From Otatea glauca (lineage: Eukaryota > Streptophyta > Magnoliopsida > Poales > Poaceae): a stretch of DNA of 64,000 bases. The position numbers were made by a program, and so were the translations under genes. Positions 11,640-23,960 of the stretch are shown here, one piece after another. The notes beneath the pieces are model-generated. The model saw only the letters and a list, made by a program, of their open reading frames with translations, was not told the DNA's origin and did not search any database. The DNA is taken from assembly GCA_036346275.1 (NCBI GenBank), contig CM070719.1, positions 14,549,185 to 14,613,184 on the forward strand, written 5' to 3'. Positions within the stretch are counted from its first letter, which is position 1. Every line of letters begins with the position of its first letter.

Positions 11640-12203
11640 TGTTTACGTGGAAAATACCTGAAATTTACTTATTACTGTTATTTATTTTACTGTCATTTCA
11701 ATCTATTTATTGTAATATTTATAAATGCTGCTTTTCTGTAAAATACCCATATCAGCCATTCATATGGAATAAGCTTTACATATAGTTATGATAGAACTGC
11801 ATTATGTACACAACTTGTTGAGTGCTTTAAGTACTCACCCTTGCCAACAACAAATCACCAGTTGAGGAGTCTACACCAGTTATGGAGGAGGAGTACCAGG
11901 AAGAGACAAATGTTTAGGGTGCAAGCCTTGTCAGTTGCCTGTGGTATGCTGAGGGGTTTATTTACGTTTTTATTCCACTGCAATTTAATTTCATATTCTT
12001 AGATTAGCCCTACGTGGCATATTCATGTAAAGTTCGACCATAAGGTCAGTCAACAGGTTATAATTAATATATGAAGTCTTTTATTATGTTTTCGCTGTTT
12101 ATGATTGTGACATTCATCTATGTTGAGCCCGTGTGCACTAGCGTGATCCTAGACTAGTGCGATGTACACAAAGGATACGGATTTGCATATTCGGGTTTCA
12201 ACA
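11640..12203 (+). repeat. LTR 3' end, plus strand (probably Gyp-X 3' LTR)
   Basis: Matches the last 560 or so bases of the Gyp-E/P/S/Q LTRs in plus orientation, with TTGTTGAGTGCTTTAAGTAC near 11813, the 'actagcgtgatcct' block near 12138 and an end in CAACA at 12203. No primer site follows: the next base begins Tat gag sequence, so this is the right edge of an element inserted in the Tat element. It is probably the 3' LTR of Gyp-X, since orientation and nesting agree. The left edge (11615-11640) is an abrupt junction with inverted Gyp-D. Confidence 0.7.
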
Positions 12204-12543
12204 CTACGTAAAGAGTTCGGTGTGAACTTTCAGGGGAGTTACAAATGCCCTATGCGGCTATGCTCCCCAATAAACTCTTCTATGTCAAGCAACAGATGGA
12301 TGAGTCCATGCGAGACTTCCTCAAGCATTTCTCTTGGGTGCGTAGCCAAGTGACGGACGCCCCAGACTCCACGATCATCAATGCATCCAAGGAAGGGCTC
12401 CTCCCCGGTGAACTAAACCGGGAATAGAGAGGGACCCCCCAAAACAACCCAACAACTCTTCAAGATCGTAGAAAAGTATGCCCAAGGGGAGGAGGATGAT
12501 TTGGCTAAGAAAGGGCTCCTCCCACAAGCTGGAAGCAACTCTT
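12204..12543 (+). pseudogene. gag: Tat-type gypsy gag fragment
   Basis: Capsid piece of a Tat-lineage gypsy element: NFQGSYK, then LFYVKQQMDESMRDFLKHF and IINASKEGLLPGEL (12245-12427), close to the pattern of Tat gag proteins (a conserved NFQG..K segment, then a QG.DESLR..LKRF-type segment). A stop at 12425 and small shifts break it. It ends at 12543 where the Gyp-E LTR entered and resumes at 28545. Confidence 0.75.
12539..12543 (+). repeat. target-site duplication CTCTT, left copy (Gyp-E)
   Basis: CTCTT directly before the LTR; the same five bases follow the LTR at 28540-28544. This proves 12544-28539 is one insertion (with Cop-G nested inside) and that no internal region remains between. 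Confidence 0.9.
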
Positions 12544-14760
12544 TGTAACATCCCAAATTTTCATTTCAAAAATAGGATAAAAAAAATTAAATTATTATTT
12601 TTATCGGTTGTTCAAGTTTATTTGTCTCCTCTTTATTTTCTGGATTTCTCTAGAGTTCAAAAGAAAAAGACTTTCGCCTATTTTTAGAAAAACTTAAAAC
12701 TATTTCCTAAAAGAAACCCTATTTAAGTTGGAATTAATTGTTTTAAAAAAATATATCACAAGGAACTTCGGTGAATTTTCCCATTATTTGTTAAAATCCT
12801 GATTTCAAAATCTTTCCAAAAGTCTCATCAATTAAAATATAGTTTGGAGACAAAATAAAAGATTTGGTTTTGCTAAAACTATCTTATTTAATATAAAAAA
12901 ACCTAAGGGAATTTCTGTGAAATTTTCTATATTTGTCAAATTATATATTTCCTAAAGCCTTTCCGAAAGCTTTAACAAAATAAAAATATATGTGGGTACA
13001 AAAATAAAATATTTGGTGATACCAAAATATTTTATTTGATCTCAAAATGTCCTAATTAAACTCCCTGAATTTTCTTAGAATTTTTGGGGTTGTTTTAGTA
13101 TTTTCCAAATTAAAAAGATATTAAAAACAATATAAAAGTATTTACTGTATACGAATAAAATTATTATTTTATGTAATAATATTTTATTTGTGTTACTAAG
13201 GCTGTGGGTCACGTTCCAGATTTTTCTCTGATTTTGAAACGGTTTTTTTATATTTATTTCGATTTTATGGGTGATACTTAATAATTCGGATTAAATAATC
13301 AGTAACTGCTACAGTAATTCCGGCAGATTTTCAGGCATAACTTCGGCGAGCTCTCCTGGTCACTCCCGATCTTATTTTGATCTGAAATTTTTACCAGAGC
13401 TTCCTCTTGCTGTCCTCTACATCCAGTAAATTCAGATTTTGCAAATGCATACCGGAGCACCTCCGGCCAGCGATTTCTCTCCGAACTCCGGCGAGCTTTT
13501 CCCGTTGATCCATTGCTCCTTTGTAGCTGAAAATTGAACCCTAGACGCCTCTCCTCATTCCCCATATCATACTGAAATATCAGCATCAGAATCGCAACGG
13601 AGATCCCTCGGCAAGCTTTTTTTCCCTAACTCCGGTAAGAACTTCGGCGAGCTCTACAGGGCGCTCCCGAACTCCGTTCATCCTCAAATTGTTTGTGGAG
13701 CACCCCCATGAAGGTTGCAACACCTCTGTGAAACAGTTTTGGAAAATTCCAAACAGAGCTCTGCCGGCGACCCTTTTTCTCCTACAATGTCGACGAGCTC
13801 TTCCGGTGCGCCGCCATCGCCGGCCGATCTTGGCATCGCGTTCCCCGTCATACCGGTGAGTTTTTCTGAAATCCTCTCTCGTCATCTTGTGCCATATGGT
13901 CAGATCTATCTCTCCACCAAATTTGGTACAGTTTCATCCAGGAAATCAAAAGTTATGGCCGTTCCAATCTCGAATCTTGCCGTCACCCGTTCTCCTTCGT
14001 TTTTGCGATTTTGACCGTGCAATTTTTTTTGTAGACTCCTCTTGATGTCCTCTACACGGTTCTCACCCTAACTCAAGGTTTTGTCCAAGGTATTGCTGCA
14101 GAAAATTCAATCTTCCCCGATCAGACTGCGTACTTACGGCAGAAAACTTCGTCGCGCGTTCCCCGTTGATCCAGAAAGTAAAACTCAGATCCGTTCACGT
14201 CATATTGTGCCAAATGATCCCAGATAGCTCTCTGTAAAATTTGGTTAGGTTTCATCCATTATTTTAATAGTTATGACCGTTTGATCTGTCAGCTTTATCA
14301 GTCGTTCATCGGCAAATTGTGATCTGTCCGTTGGGTTGCTTCCAAATCCGGATATACCGTTGAGTTCGTGTCGCCGCGTTCTACGTGGTGCTCACTTCCC
14401 CTCTGCTGTTCCATCCACCAAAAATTTTAATATTCGTTACCGTCGCCTTTTGCCACCGCGTGCCGCCTTGTGCCGCCAACCATTTTGGTTTGTCGTGGCC
14501 ATGTCATTGTGTCCAGAAAATCATTATCCCCTGTTTTGCCCACCGTTGAAGTTCATTGATCCCCGGTTGCCGTCAAAGCCATGTTCTAGAATCTACCCGG
14601 CGTTTTTTGGCCTAGTCCTTCGTGTCGGTGCGCATTTCGGTTCGCTATCTTTGGAAACCTTTAATCGCAGAGCCAACCCTACCATCCTACCCTATGCCAA
14701 GTGTATTCATCCTTGAATCGTTTCGCTCAAGCCCGGACTTAACCCTTGGTCCAATTCGTC

Positions 14761-14944
14761 GTTAACGTCCCGCCGTTAACGTTACGTAGTTAACGCCCCG
14801 CCGCTAACGTTAAAATGTTAAGTTCCGCCGTTAACGTTCCGTCATCAACGTTAAATCGTCAACGTTCCGTCGTTAACCTCCCGCCGTTAACGTTCCATCG
14901 TTAACGCCACGCTAACGTTTCTTCGTTAACGTTCGCCGTTAACG
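14761..14944. repeat. GTTAAC minisatellite in Gyp-E LTR
   Basis: About 184 bases with 14 units of a short pattern built around 'ccgttaacgtt'. Nine units contain an exact GTTAAC palindrome and the others GCTAAC, GTCAAC, ATCAAC or GTTAAG. Spacing is irregular, averaging about 13 bases. I do not see it in the other LTRs here. Confidence 0.85.
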
Positions 14945-16444
14945 CTTTGCTCGCGCCGCTATCATCGCATATGCGCATTCCAAAGAAGAGCGTAGTGCGA
15001 TGTCATTATCCTTTCTATCGTCCTATCATGATCTAACCCCATTTCTTGTGAGTCTGGCTTTATCTTTCTATCATCTGCAAAGCCGGATCAAAACCTAACT
15101 TAAGACCGGTTCGATGGACTGAGTTCATCGTGAGCCGCTACCGCCAAGATGTGCGGTTTTCCTCGTTGTGTCCACCGTAGTAAGATATTTGTACTGTCTT
15201 ACTACATATCGTCATCGCCCTGCTATCGTCAAGTCTCTTCTTTGATGTATGACCGAACCCCAGATCGGATCGCACTGAATGTCGATTCCATCCGTCCTTG
15301 TCTTATCCGTGAAAATCTAATCTGCCATTAACCCAGAATTCATTCGTGGACTTGGTCGATAGACCATTGGCCATATGTCATATCCTGGTGCCATATCAAT
15401 TCTATTAGTCTATCTTTCTTTTGTTTGACTGTGTATTTGTTTAGTCAACAAAAATCAACATTGAGCATCAGTTTAGTTCATCATGATCTAACATATCTTT
15501 ATGGACCCGATCTATAGATCAAGAGCCCATATGTCAATATTTGTCCAATCGAGTTAATTAATCTCGAAGGATATCCCCTGGAATATACTCCGTTTTTCCC
15601 TAATTATCAGTCGTAACCTTCTCGATAAATCTTACAAAGCTTGTTCTCTTTCATCCGATCTTGATCAAATCTAAGTTCCTAAATTCAATCCTACATTCGC
15701 ACCAATCTAATATTAAATTGGAGTTTATTTGAATTGCTTTTGAGTTTTGTTGTATTTGTGCTTCTTTGTTGTTAGGCGTGTCGCTCGAAGTTACCCAAGT
15801 AGGCGAAGGACGAGGAAGTCGAAGCATTCGATTGAAGAGCCAAAGGTTGATGAAGTCGAAGATCAATTAAAAAGAGTAAAGAGCAGTTTATAGCAAGTGC
15901 CAGGCAAGTTGTGCTTTGATCATGTTGAACCTACGATTACAAAAACTGCTATATTGTTTTACTTTATTGCATATTATTTGACATGTACAAATGTCTTCAA
16001 TTAAATTTGGGACTTAGCTATTATACCCAATTGCTCTATACCCTACCTTGCCATTTGTATACCATGATATATTGTCACCCTAGATTGGTTCATTATAGTT
16101 GGTTAGTAATAATAATCAACATGGGATGGTTAGACCGTATTAGTTGCTTAGTCATGCCACGCCATCACATGTACTTTAGTCTTTGATAAATAATCTTGAC
16201 TAATGGAATATGGAACGATGTTATGAACTTGTGTGTCATGTGTGGTCACACGATGAGATTGAGTTGCGGTGGCGAGAGGATGTCACGCAACGAGGTTAAA
16301 TTGCTGATGGCACGTGGTGCTTGGTAATCAACTGGGGTGGTTATGATTTAGATTGGGGCAAGTGGCAAGGGGCGAGAATGCCAAGGTGGGCCCGATGGGC
16401 AGGGGATATGTGGAAGTCTTGCCTCGATCATCTTAAGGACTTAA

Positions 16445-16449
16445 CCTTG
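16445..16449 (+). repeat. target-site duplication CCTTG, left copy (Cop-G)
   Basis: CCTTG precedes the 5' LTR of Cop-G and recurs right after the 3' LTR at 27463-27467. Removing one copy and the element restores an LTR sequence that matches the uninterrupted sister LTRs ('ttcaccttgcaagcc'). Confidence 0.95.
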
Positions 16450-18084
16450 TGAAGGACCATGTGGAGGTCCATCCATGTTTGTGATGAGTATTTGACTTTA
16501 TTTGAGCAAGGTGTGCTCAAGTTTGAGTTTGATTTGGATTGATTTTCAAAATGAAACAATTTGAGTTGTCTCTGCCAGGAGTGGCAGTACCGGTCGTATG
16601 GACGCGGTAGTGATGAGTTGGATGGTTTATTGCACATCTTTGTGGGCATTGCTATGTGAGGAGTTTCCTTGTCTTTGATGGTTGCAGGACGACGGTGCTA
16701 GGTCATGGTGAGGCGAAGGATGACCGGGACTAGGCGAGGAGCGTCGGAGGTCCAGACGGTTGGGAGATCGCCGGAAGATGATCGGAGACGGAGTCCGGGC
16801 AAGTCAAGAAGACAAGGAAAGGAGATGATGCTAGCTAGATGCCGCGTGGATCAATGAGGACCGTCGGATTGAGGTCTAGTTGATAGGTTAGCGGGTCTAG
16901 GTAGTATGCTTTGAAAACCGTGCAAGAAAACCCGGTATGTGTGTGGGTTTTGGGTTAGCCCTTGCATGGCTGTGTGTGTGGGTTAATCCTAGCCCTTAGA
17001 TGAGTGCTCTAGGGTTGAGGGACTCATCCAAGGGTGGTAGGTGGCCCAAGAGTAGTATAAATAGGGGTGGAGGGGTAGCCTCCTTCCCTTGAAGGTGTTG
17101 AGGTTTTTGATGCTCATTTGAGCTTTGCCCACATGAATGTGAGGCTTTGTAACCTCCCTTCCAGAAATGAAAGTTTTATTCATCCACCTCTGAATTTATT
17201 TTATGCATTTACATTATGTCTTTACTTTACATAATTTAAATTCAGTATTTACTTTCCATAATTACATTCCATAATTTACTTTCAAGTAATCTGGATTTGC
17301 CTCCCCTCCTTCTAAATGCTGCTGTTCTTGGATGTTTTGAGTGTGTTCATATGGTTTTACATCTCTTTTGCACTCTTAGATTGAGTAGAGAACATCTTTT
17401 CTTTCAAGTTCCAACTTTGTTCTGAACTTGTTCTTCGCGCAGCAGTCAGTGTTTGATTTTTGTAAAAATATAGAAAAATCCTTTTTGAGTGATTCTTCTT
17501 GGAGAAGGTGCGGGACTCTGATATCCACTTGCAGAAAATTTTTTGATTTCACTTGTTGCACCGTTTGGGCGCCATGAGGTGAAAACCGAGCCCCAAACTT
17601 TCTGCTCGAAGTTCTTGTCCAGACTGTGTTCTTCGATTTTTCCTGTTTTTTCTGTAAGGATTTTTGAGGAGAAATTTGGTGGAGTTCTTCATGACTCTAA
17701 TTCTCACAGGGAGAAAAAGTCTCAAAATTTTGAGAGCTACAGAAACCCACCAACCTCCTGTGCAAATTGAGGACAAGTTCTGAGAATTCTGCTTTTGCTT
17801 TTCTGAAAGTGACTTTTGTGATTTGAATTGATGTCCTTTCTAAAAGCAAGAGTTTGAATTGATTCCTCTTTATCTTGGACACTATACAACCAGGATTGTG
17901 ACTCAAAAATCCCCACATATTTTATGGTACTTATCCATGCAAGCTTGGGGTACACATAGTTGTCTAGTTTTTCGGGTTTTTCACAATTCCTTTTGAGCGA
18001 TCTTGTCGAGGTTTTTGTTGGAGTATTTTGGGGGAATTTTTATTTGCGACCATTCACCCCCTCTGCTCGCCATTTGGTCCTTCA
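16450..18084 (+). repeat. 5' LTR of Cop-G
   Basis: Starts TGAAGGACCATGTGG and ends GGTCCTTCA, so the termini are short inverted repeats. 1635 bp, the same length as the 3' LTR, with a few dozen differences by eye. Open frames inside (17543-17955) recur in the 3' LTR and in Cop-F because the DNA is conserved; they have no recognised product. Confidence 0.92.
17056..17063 (+). promoter_or_regulatory. TATA box of Cop-G 5' LTR
   Basis: TATAAATA followed by AGGGGTGG, preceded by GC-richer sequence. The identical box is at 26435-26442 in the 3' LTR and at 62707-62714 (minus) in Cop-F. Likely the LTR promoter core; transcripts would start some 30 bases downstream. Confidence 0.65.
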
Positions 18085-18086
18085 AT

Positions 18087-18098
18087 TGGTATCAGAGC
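18087..18098 (+). other. primer-binding site of Cop-G (tRNA-iMet)
   Basis: TGGTATCAGAGC two bases after the LTR end, complementary to the 3' end of plant initiator methionine tRNA. Confidence 0.9.
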
Positions 18099-18139
18099 CG
18101 GTTTTGCTCTTCCATAGATCTTGACCGGTCTCAAGAGCC

Positions 18140-20290
18140 ATGGCGACGGACAAATATTCCACCAAGCCTCCAATCTTTAATGGAGTTGATTTTCCTTTTT
18201 GGAAGTCCCGGATGGAGTCATACATCACTGCCTAGGGCTACCCGATATGGCGTAAGGTGAAACTCCCGTATGAGGTTCCTGGCGATGAAAATGTCACGGC
18301 CATCAATATGGTTGACGTTGAGGCGAATGCTAAGGCAAGGAACATTCTCATACAGGGTCTTAGCCGCGGTGAGTATGATAGGATTTCTCACCTTCGCTCC
18401 GCTCACGAGATTTGGGTAACCCTCGATGCTTACCATGAGGGCTCTACTCAAATCAAGGCGTGAGGCAGACAGTTCAAGCGCGAGTACAACAAGTTTGATC
18501 AACGCTACCGTGAGAGTCTCGACGAGTGTTTTGGTCGGTTTACAAAGATTTTGAGCGACCTCCGAGCGCTTGGTTGCATATACCCGACTCGGACAATGCT
18601 CGGCATTTCTTGACCGCACTCGACCTTCGGGTTTGGGAGATGAAGGTGACCACCATCAAGGACACCACCGACTTATCGACTCGACTCTTGACGGGCTTTA
18701 TTCCGCCTCAAGACTCATGAGATCGATGTCGTCTCTCTAAGACGAAATCTCGATCGATGGCTTTGGTCACCGATCCCATTGGATCTTCTTCTTGATCCTT
18801 CTATTGGTTTCTCTCTTTCCGCCCTTTGCGAGCTAGCGATGACCAACTGGAAAAATTTCGAAAATGAGCTTGCTCTTCTCGCCGCAAGTTTTCTCATGCA
18901 TACAAGAGGGTGAGAGAGAGAAGAGAGGTGGCATGATCACCGCTTGAGTGTGGTGGCCCCAACCACATTCGGCGAACTGTCCCAAGCCGGAGAAGGGCAA
19001 GAATAGCGTTGGCGGTTCGGGCAAGAACGACTACACCGACAAGAACCGCAACAAGAAGCCTCCAGTTCGTGAACCGCGCACGAGAAGAAGTACCGCAACT
19101 TCTCCAAGAACAAGAAGCTCTTCCACCGCGTCCTTGCCGCGCTTGACGACATCAACCTCTCCGACACGGAGACATGGAGCGACGAGGCGAGGATGATCCG
19201 CAAGAGAAGAAAGGCGGCGACGACTTCTCCAAGATGTGCTTCATGGCCGACACCAACGACATCAGCGACTCGAGCTCTCAAATGACTCGGACGAGGTACC
19301 CTCCTATGACCAGACTCAACGAAGCTTTACGCAAATTAGGAAAATTTCATACTAGAGCTAGAGCTAGGTGTGCGGAGCTTGAGAAGGAAGTAGGTACCTT
19401 GACTCGGGAGTTAGCTTCACTTAGATCTTCTCCTCCCGAGTCACCGATGATTGCTCTTTGTGTGATGCTATTCTTGTGGAGTTGGAGAACCTAAGGACCA
19501 TACATGATAGTGTGCTTGTTGAACTTGATGGTCTTAGGTTGAAGAATGCTAGCACTAGTTCTGTTGATGCTATTCTGTTGAGGCTAGTTTTCTTCATGCT
19601 CACTCCACTCCATCATGCTCTAATTGCCCTAAATTGCTTGCCAAATTGATGCCATGAGCGAACACCTTAGGAAGCTTTACGCTAGAAACAATGAACTTGA
19701 ATCACATGCTTCTAAGGACCCAAATACTCATGTGAGGGTGTAAGCAATTAAAACTTGACAATGAAACCCTGAATGTCAAGTGTGCTAAACTTGCTAAGGA
19801 CTTACTAGATAAGTCACAAAAATATTGCTTATGATGTCTTGAGATTGTGGGGACTTGGATAAAATCCATGTCGAGCTTAGGAAGAAATTAGAAGACCAAG
19901 CCCATAGAATTAGAGATGCTCCTTGCGTTTCTTGTAAGGCCCTCAAGATTGAGGCAGCCGTCTTTGAGGAGAAAATGCACGTCTTGAGAGAGCTCATCTT
20001 TCCGGTTCTTCTTCCTCTCCTTCCCCTGTTCTTCTTGTGCTTCTTTCTTCCGAGATTGCCAAGATCTTATGAGCACTCTCGAGAAGTTTGTTGGAGGCAA
20101 GAAGAAGCTCAATCTTATTCTAGACCAATCCAAGATTAGTAGATTCAATCAAGGTCTAGGATTTGATCCCTTGAGCACGCCGGCGCATCCTCCCACCATA
20201 GTGCGCAGCTCCAAGAGTGGTGAGATTGTGGTAGCTCCCAGTGAGTACCACCGTGTTTAGGTCTCTGGGTTGTCCATAGGACTTGACCGT
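18140..20290 (+). pseudogene. gag: Cop-G gag
   Basis: Starts at the first ATG after the primer site (MATDKYSTKPPIFNG). The N-terminal capsid region shows FNGVDFPFWKSRME and EIWVTLDAYHEGS, typical of copia gag. A degraded zinc knuckle lies at about 18943-18985, then AALDDINLSDTETWSDE near 19140. Helical, Leu/Glu-rich segments follow (about 19320-19560 and 19780-20000), and EKFVGGKKKLNLILDQSK near 20075 matches the end of SIRE-type gag. Stops at 18231 (TAG, expected CAG) and 18462 (TGA) and many frameshifts disable it. Confidence 0.8.
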
Positions 20291-22600
20291 AAGGTGTTAC
20301 TCCTATTGCTTCGCCTCTAGCAAGGCGAAGTACACATGCACCTTCTCGTAAGAAGGATGGTCACCTAGTAGATTTACGCTTGAGCACGCCAAGATCACTC
20401 GGCGTGAGCGTGTTGTCGCTCTTAGGGGTATTCGTGGTCATCCCGGACTTTGAGTGCTCCTAAGACACACACCGCTTCTAGACATGTTAGAGAGTCGCTT
20501 TGTTTTGGGCAGCGTCCGGGACTTGGTTTTCATGCTAGTTCTTGAGTTTTAGTCCCGAGCTGTTCAGTAGTCGATCTTTCCGCCGTCCTCTTGATATTCC
20601 TCGCTTTTCCCATCGAGGTAGATATCGGGCGTGAGGTGTTTTCTCGTAGGAGATCCAGCAGCCTTCTCGGGATGGTCGGCTTTTGCACCACGGCGTGCCA
20701 ACCCGCTTTGACTCCTAGATTATCTACGAGTTGCTCTGATCGTGTGAGAGTTGAGCGTCAGAGAGACACTCGAGTCGATCTTCTTCGTGGTCGGTACTGA
20801 GGTGTCGTATGGTTCATATTGGGTTCCTAAGTCTTCACTCTATCCCATCTTGAGTCATCTTTCTCTCTTGTGTCTTGATCGGGTTAAATCGGATGGGGAA
20901 GGGCGATGTTTGGATTGTTGACTCGGTTGTTCTCGTCATATGACCGGAGATTCTCGTTGGTTCTCTTCCTAGTCCGAGCCCCGGTGATGAGTTAATCACT
21001 TTTGGGGATGCATCTTGAGTAGAGTCATTGCTAAAGGTACCATCTGCATTAACCAAAATTTCATTCTTAAAGATGTTGCCTTAGTAAGTAAGTACGCAAT
21101 ACAATCTGCTCTCTGTTTCTCAACTTATCGATGACTCTTTCGAGGTAAGCTTCAAGAGTAATGCTGTAGAATCCTTGATTCATCGGAGGGTTAGTTCTAT
21201 GGATTTCTAGATTTGGGAGAGTCTTTCGTGCTGATTTTTCCGCTTCTTCCGGAGACTCTCTTGATGTTTGATTGCTTCGAGTCCGTGATCTCTCCTTCGG
21301 CATAGGAGACTTGGTCACATTGGTTTTGATCATTTGACCCGAGTTAGCGCCATGATCTCATTCGGGTTTGCCCAAACTCAAGATGGTCAAAGACTTAGTT
21401 TGCTCTCCTTGCCGACATGGCAAGATGGTTCTCGCTTCTCATCCTCCAATCCACCGTAGTGATGGTGATGCACCAGACAGCTTTTACATATGGACACCGT
21501 TGGTCGGCTAGAGTGCAATCGGCAGGAGGGAAGTGGTATGTTCTTGTCATCGTTGATGATTTTTCTAGATACTCTTGGGTATTCTTCATGGCCTCGAAGG
21601 ATGAGACTTTTCTCACTTCAGGGTTTGATCAAGAGGTTGTCTATTGAGCTCCCGGTGCATTACGAGCTATCTGCAGTGATAATGGCACGAGTTCAAGAAT
21701 TCCTACTTTGAGAGTTTTTGTGTGGAGTCTGGTTTAGAGCATCGCTTCTCTTCTCCCTCGCCCCAAAGAGAATGGCGTAGTGGAAAGGAAGAACAGGACC
21801 ACAGTTGAGATGGCGGTGACGATGCTAGACAGTCTGATACTCCTAGGAAGTTTTGGGTGAGGCTATAGCTACTGCTTGCCATGTTTCTAATCGCGTGTTT
21901 TTGAGAGCACATTTGCATCGCACTTCTTATGAGTTGAGGTATGGGCGAAAGCCCAGTGTGTCTCATTTTCGCGTTTTCGGTTGCAAGTGTTTTATCTTGA
22001 AGTCTGGTAACCTAGATAAGTTTGAGTCTCGCTCTTCTGATGGTATCTTTCTAGGTTACTCGACTTCTTCTCGTAGCTATAGGGTCTGGAGTGTTGATGC
22101 GCATAGGATCATAGAGACCTGTGATGTGACCTTCGATGAGGCTAGCCCAGGAGCTAGACCTGATGTTTCAGGCTCTTCTTATCCCTCCGAGACCATCTTT
22201 GTAGAAGATGAGGATGATGGTGTTCCACCGGATCCAGTTCCCTCTATACCTGAGGTGCCTCCTGTTTCCATTTCTGCACCTCAGAGTGACCAGCCCTTGC
22301 CTTCCGAGCTCTCCTTGGTGAGTGGCTCTGCTCCTACCTCTTACATGCATGAGGTAGAGGCCACTCGCTACTCGTCCTCCCGTCATATCCAGAAAGCTCA
22401 TCCACCGATCGGATCATTGGTGATCTGTTTGAGCGTCCACTCGCTCAAAATCAGTTTGTCCAGATTCTGCCTCCACTCTGCCTTCGTTGCCTCCTTTGAG
22501 CCGAAGATGTTTCTCATGCATTATCCGATGAATCGTGGATTAATGCTATGCATGAGGAACTTGAGAACTTTGAGAGGAACAAGGTATGGCGACTTGTCGA
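20291..22600 (+). pseudogene. pol: Cop-G protease and integrase
   Basis: The protease motif is near 20910: the frame reads WIVDS followed by Val where the catalytic DSG triad has Gly, and MTGD-like sequence follows after a shift. The GAG-pre-integrase zinc segment is at about 21385-21425 (DLVCSPCRHGKM). The core shows YVLVIVDDFSRYSWVFF (21535-21590, first Asp), a second Asp in a SDNGTEF-like stretch (about 21675) and Glu in the ERKNRTT segment (about 21785). The C-terminal region 21853-22170 (YELRYGRKPSVSHFRVFGCK) is long and open. Sequence 20291-20890 is non-coding as read. Confidence 0.8.
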
Positions 22601-23960
22601 GCCCCATCCGGTCATAATGTCATTGGGACCAAGTGGGTGTTCAAAAACAAGCAGAGTGAGGATGGGGTTGTCTTTCGCAACAAGGCTAGGCTAGTTGCAC
22701 GGGCTTTTCTCGAAGTTGAGGGTCTTGACTTTGAGGAGACCTTTGCCCTGTAGCTAGATTAGAGGCTATTAGGATCCTGCTTGCATTCTCTCGCATCCCG
22801 GGCTTCAAGCTCTATCAAATGGATGTCAAGAGTGCATTCCTCAATGGCTATATTGAGGAAGAGGTTTATGTCAAACAACCTCCGATTCGAGAACCCTAAG
22901 TTTCGAGTCATGTATACAAGCTCTCCAAAGCTTTGTATGGACTCAAGCAGCCCCCAGAGCATGGTATGAGAGGCTCAAGTCTTATCTTCTCACCATGACT
23001 TCAAAATGGGCATAGTAGACAAAACTCGCTCATCGACACCATGAGTCTCATTTTCTTCTTGTCCAGTTTATGTGGGCGATATAATTTGGTGGCTCATCTC
23101 ATTCGCTTGTGTCTCAGTTTTACGAGGTGATGAGCACAGAGTTTGAGATGAGTATGATGGGCGAGTTGAGCTACTTTCTTGGCTTCCAAATCAAGCGGAC
23201 TGGATGGTACTTTCTTGCATCAAGGCAAATATACCCGTGACCTCTGAGGCGCTTCGACATGTCAGATGGAAAGCCGGTGATGACTCCTATGGCCACCACT
23301 GCTGTCCTCGAGCCCGATGAGGATGGTGAGCCTGCGATCAAAAGGAGTTTGAGCATGATCGGCTCCTCTTGTACCTCACCGCTTGAGGCCGACATACATT
23401 TTGTTTGTGTGTCCGTGCGCTCGATTTCAAGCTTCTCCTCGCGCCTCTCACGCCAAAGCGGTCAAGCGCATCTTCGTGTACCTTCGTGCTACCGATTATG
23501 GTATTTGGTACTCTTCGTCTTCTTGTCTATCTCTTAGAGCCTTTTCTCGATGCCGACTTTGTCGGGTCAGAGGATAGATAGGAAGAGCACTTCGGCACTT
23601 GCCAATTCATTGGCACTTCTCTTGTTTCTTGGTCATCTAGGAAGCGATCCGAGTTGCACACCCATCGCGAGGCCGAGTATGTTGTCGCAGCGATTCTTTG
23701 TAGCAGTGCTCTGGATGAGATCGACCTTACGGGACTATGGGTTAGAGATAGAGATTGTGCCACTTTTCTGTGACAACACTTCAGCTATTTGCATTGCTAA
23801 AAACCCAGGCAACATTCCCGACCAAGCACATTGATATTAGATATCACTTCCTTAGAGACCATGTGGAGAAGGGAGATATCACGCTTGATTCGAGAGAGTG
23901 ACCTTGATTAGCCGATATCTTCACCAAGCCTTTGGATAGCTCCAGTTTGTTGCCTTGAGG
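22601..23960 (+). pseudogene. pol: Cop-G reverse transcriptase and RNase H
   Basis: RT begins at about 22620 (WVFKNK, then VFRNKARLVARAF), followed by YQMDVKSAFLNG near 22815 and SKALYGLKQ near 22930. The YVDDIIFGG motif near 23070 is damaged; ELSYFLGFQIK is at about 23165. RNase H lies at about 23550-23910 (ELHTHREAEYV, then CDNTSAICIAKNP and HIDIRYHFLRDHVEKGDI), ending near DIFTKPLD at 23930. The frame changes at least eight times. Confidence 0.82.

Larger units (their letters stand above)
12544..16449 (+). repeat. Gyp-E solo LTR, left part
   Basis: Begins TGTAACATCCC. With the right part (27468-28539) the LTR is about 4978 bp, longer than the 3.1-3.6 kb LTRs of the other family members. 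An AT-rich first kilobase is followed by a GC-richer stretch (13300-15300) with a GTTAAC minisatellite. Open frames at 13299-14716 show no known domain. At 16449/16450 the copia element Cop-G is inserted. Confidence 0.85.

Noticed and set aside
13299..14716. Possible host gene in the GC-richer stretch with a 126-codon frame
   Set aside because: The stretch lies within a solo LTR bounded by target duplications; the frames are not conserved elsewhere and show no domain.
17543..17955. Small frames repeated in three copia LTRs
   Set aside because: Conservation follows from LTR DNA identity; the frames lie on both strands and have no start context or domain.
21853..22617. A separate 254-codon gene
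   Set aside because: Its first part is the copia integrase C-terminal region and the rest the linker to RT, so it is a piece of Cop-G pol rather than an independent gene.
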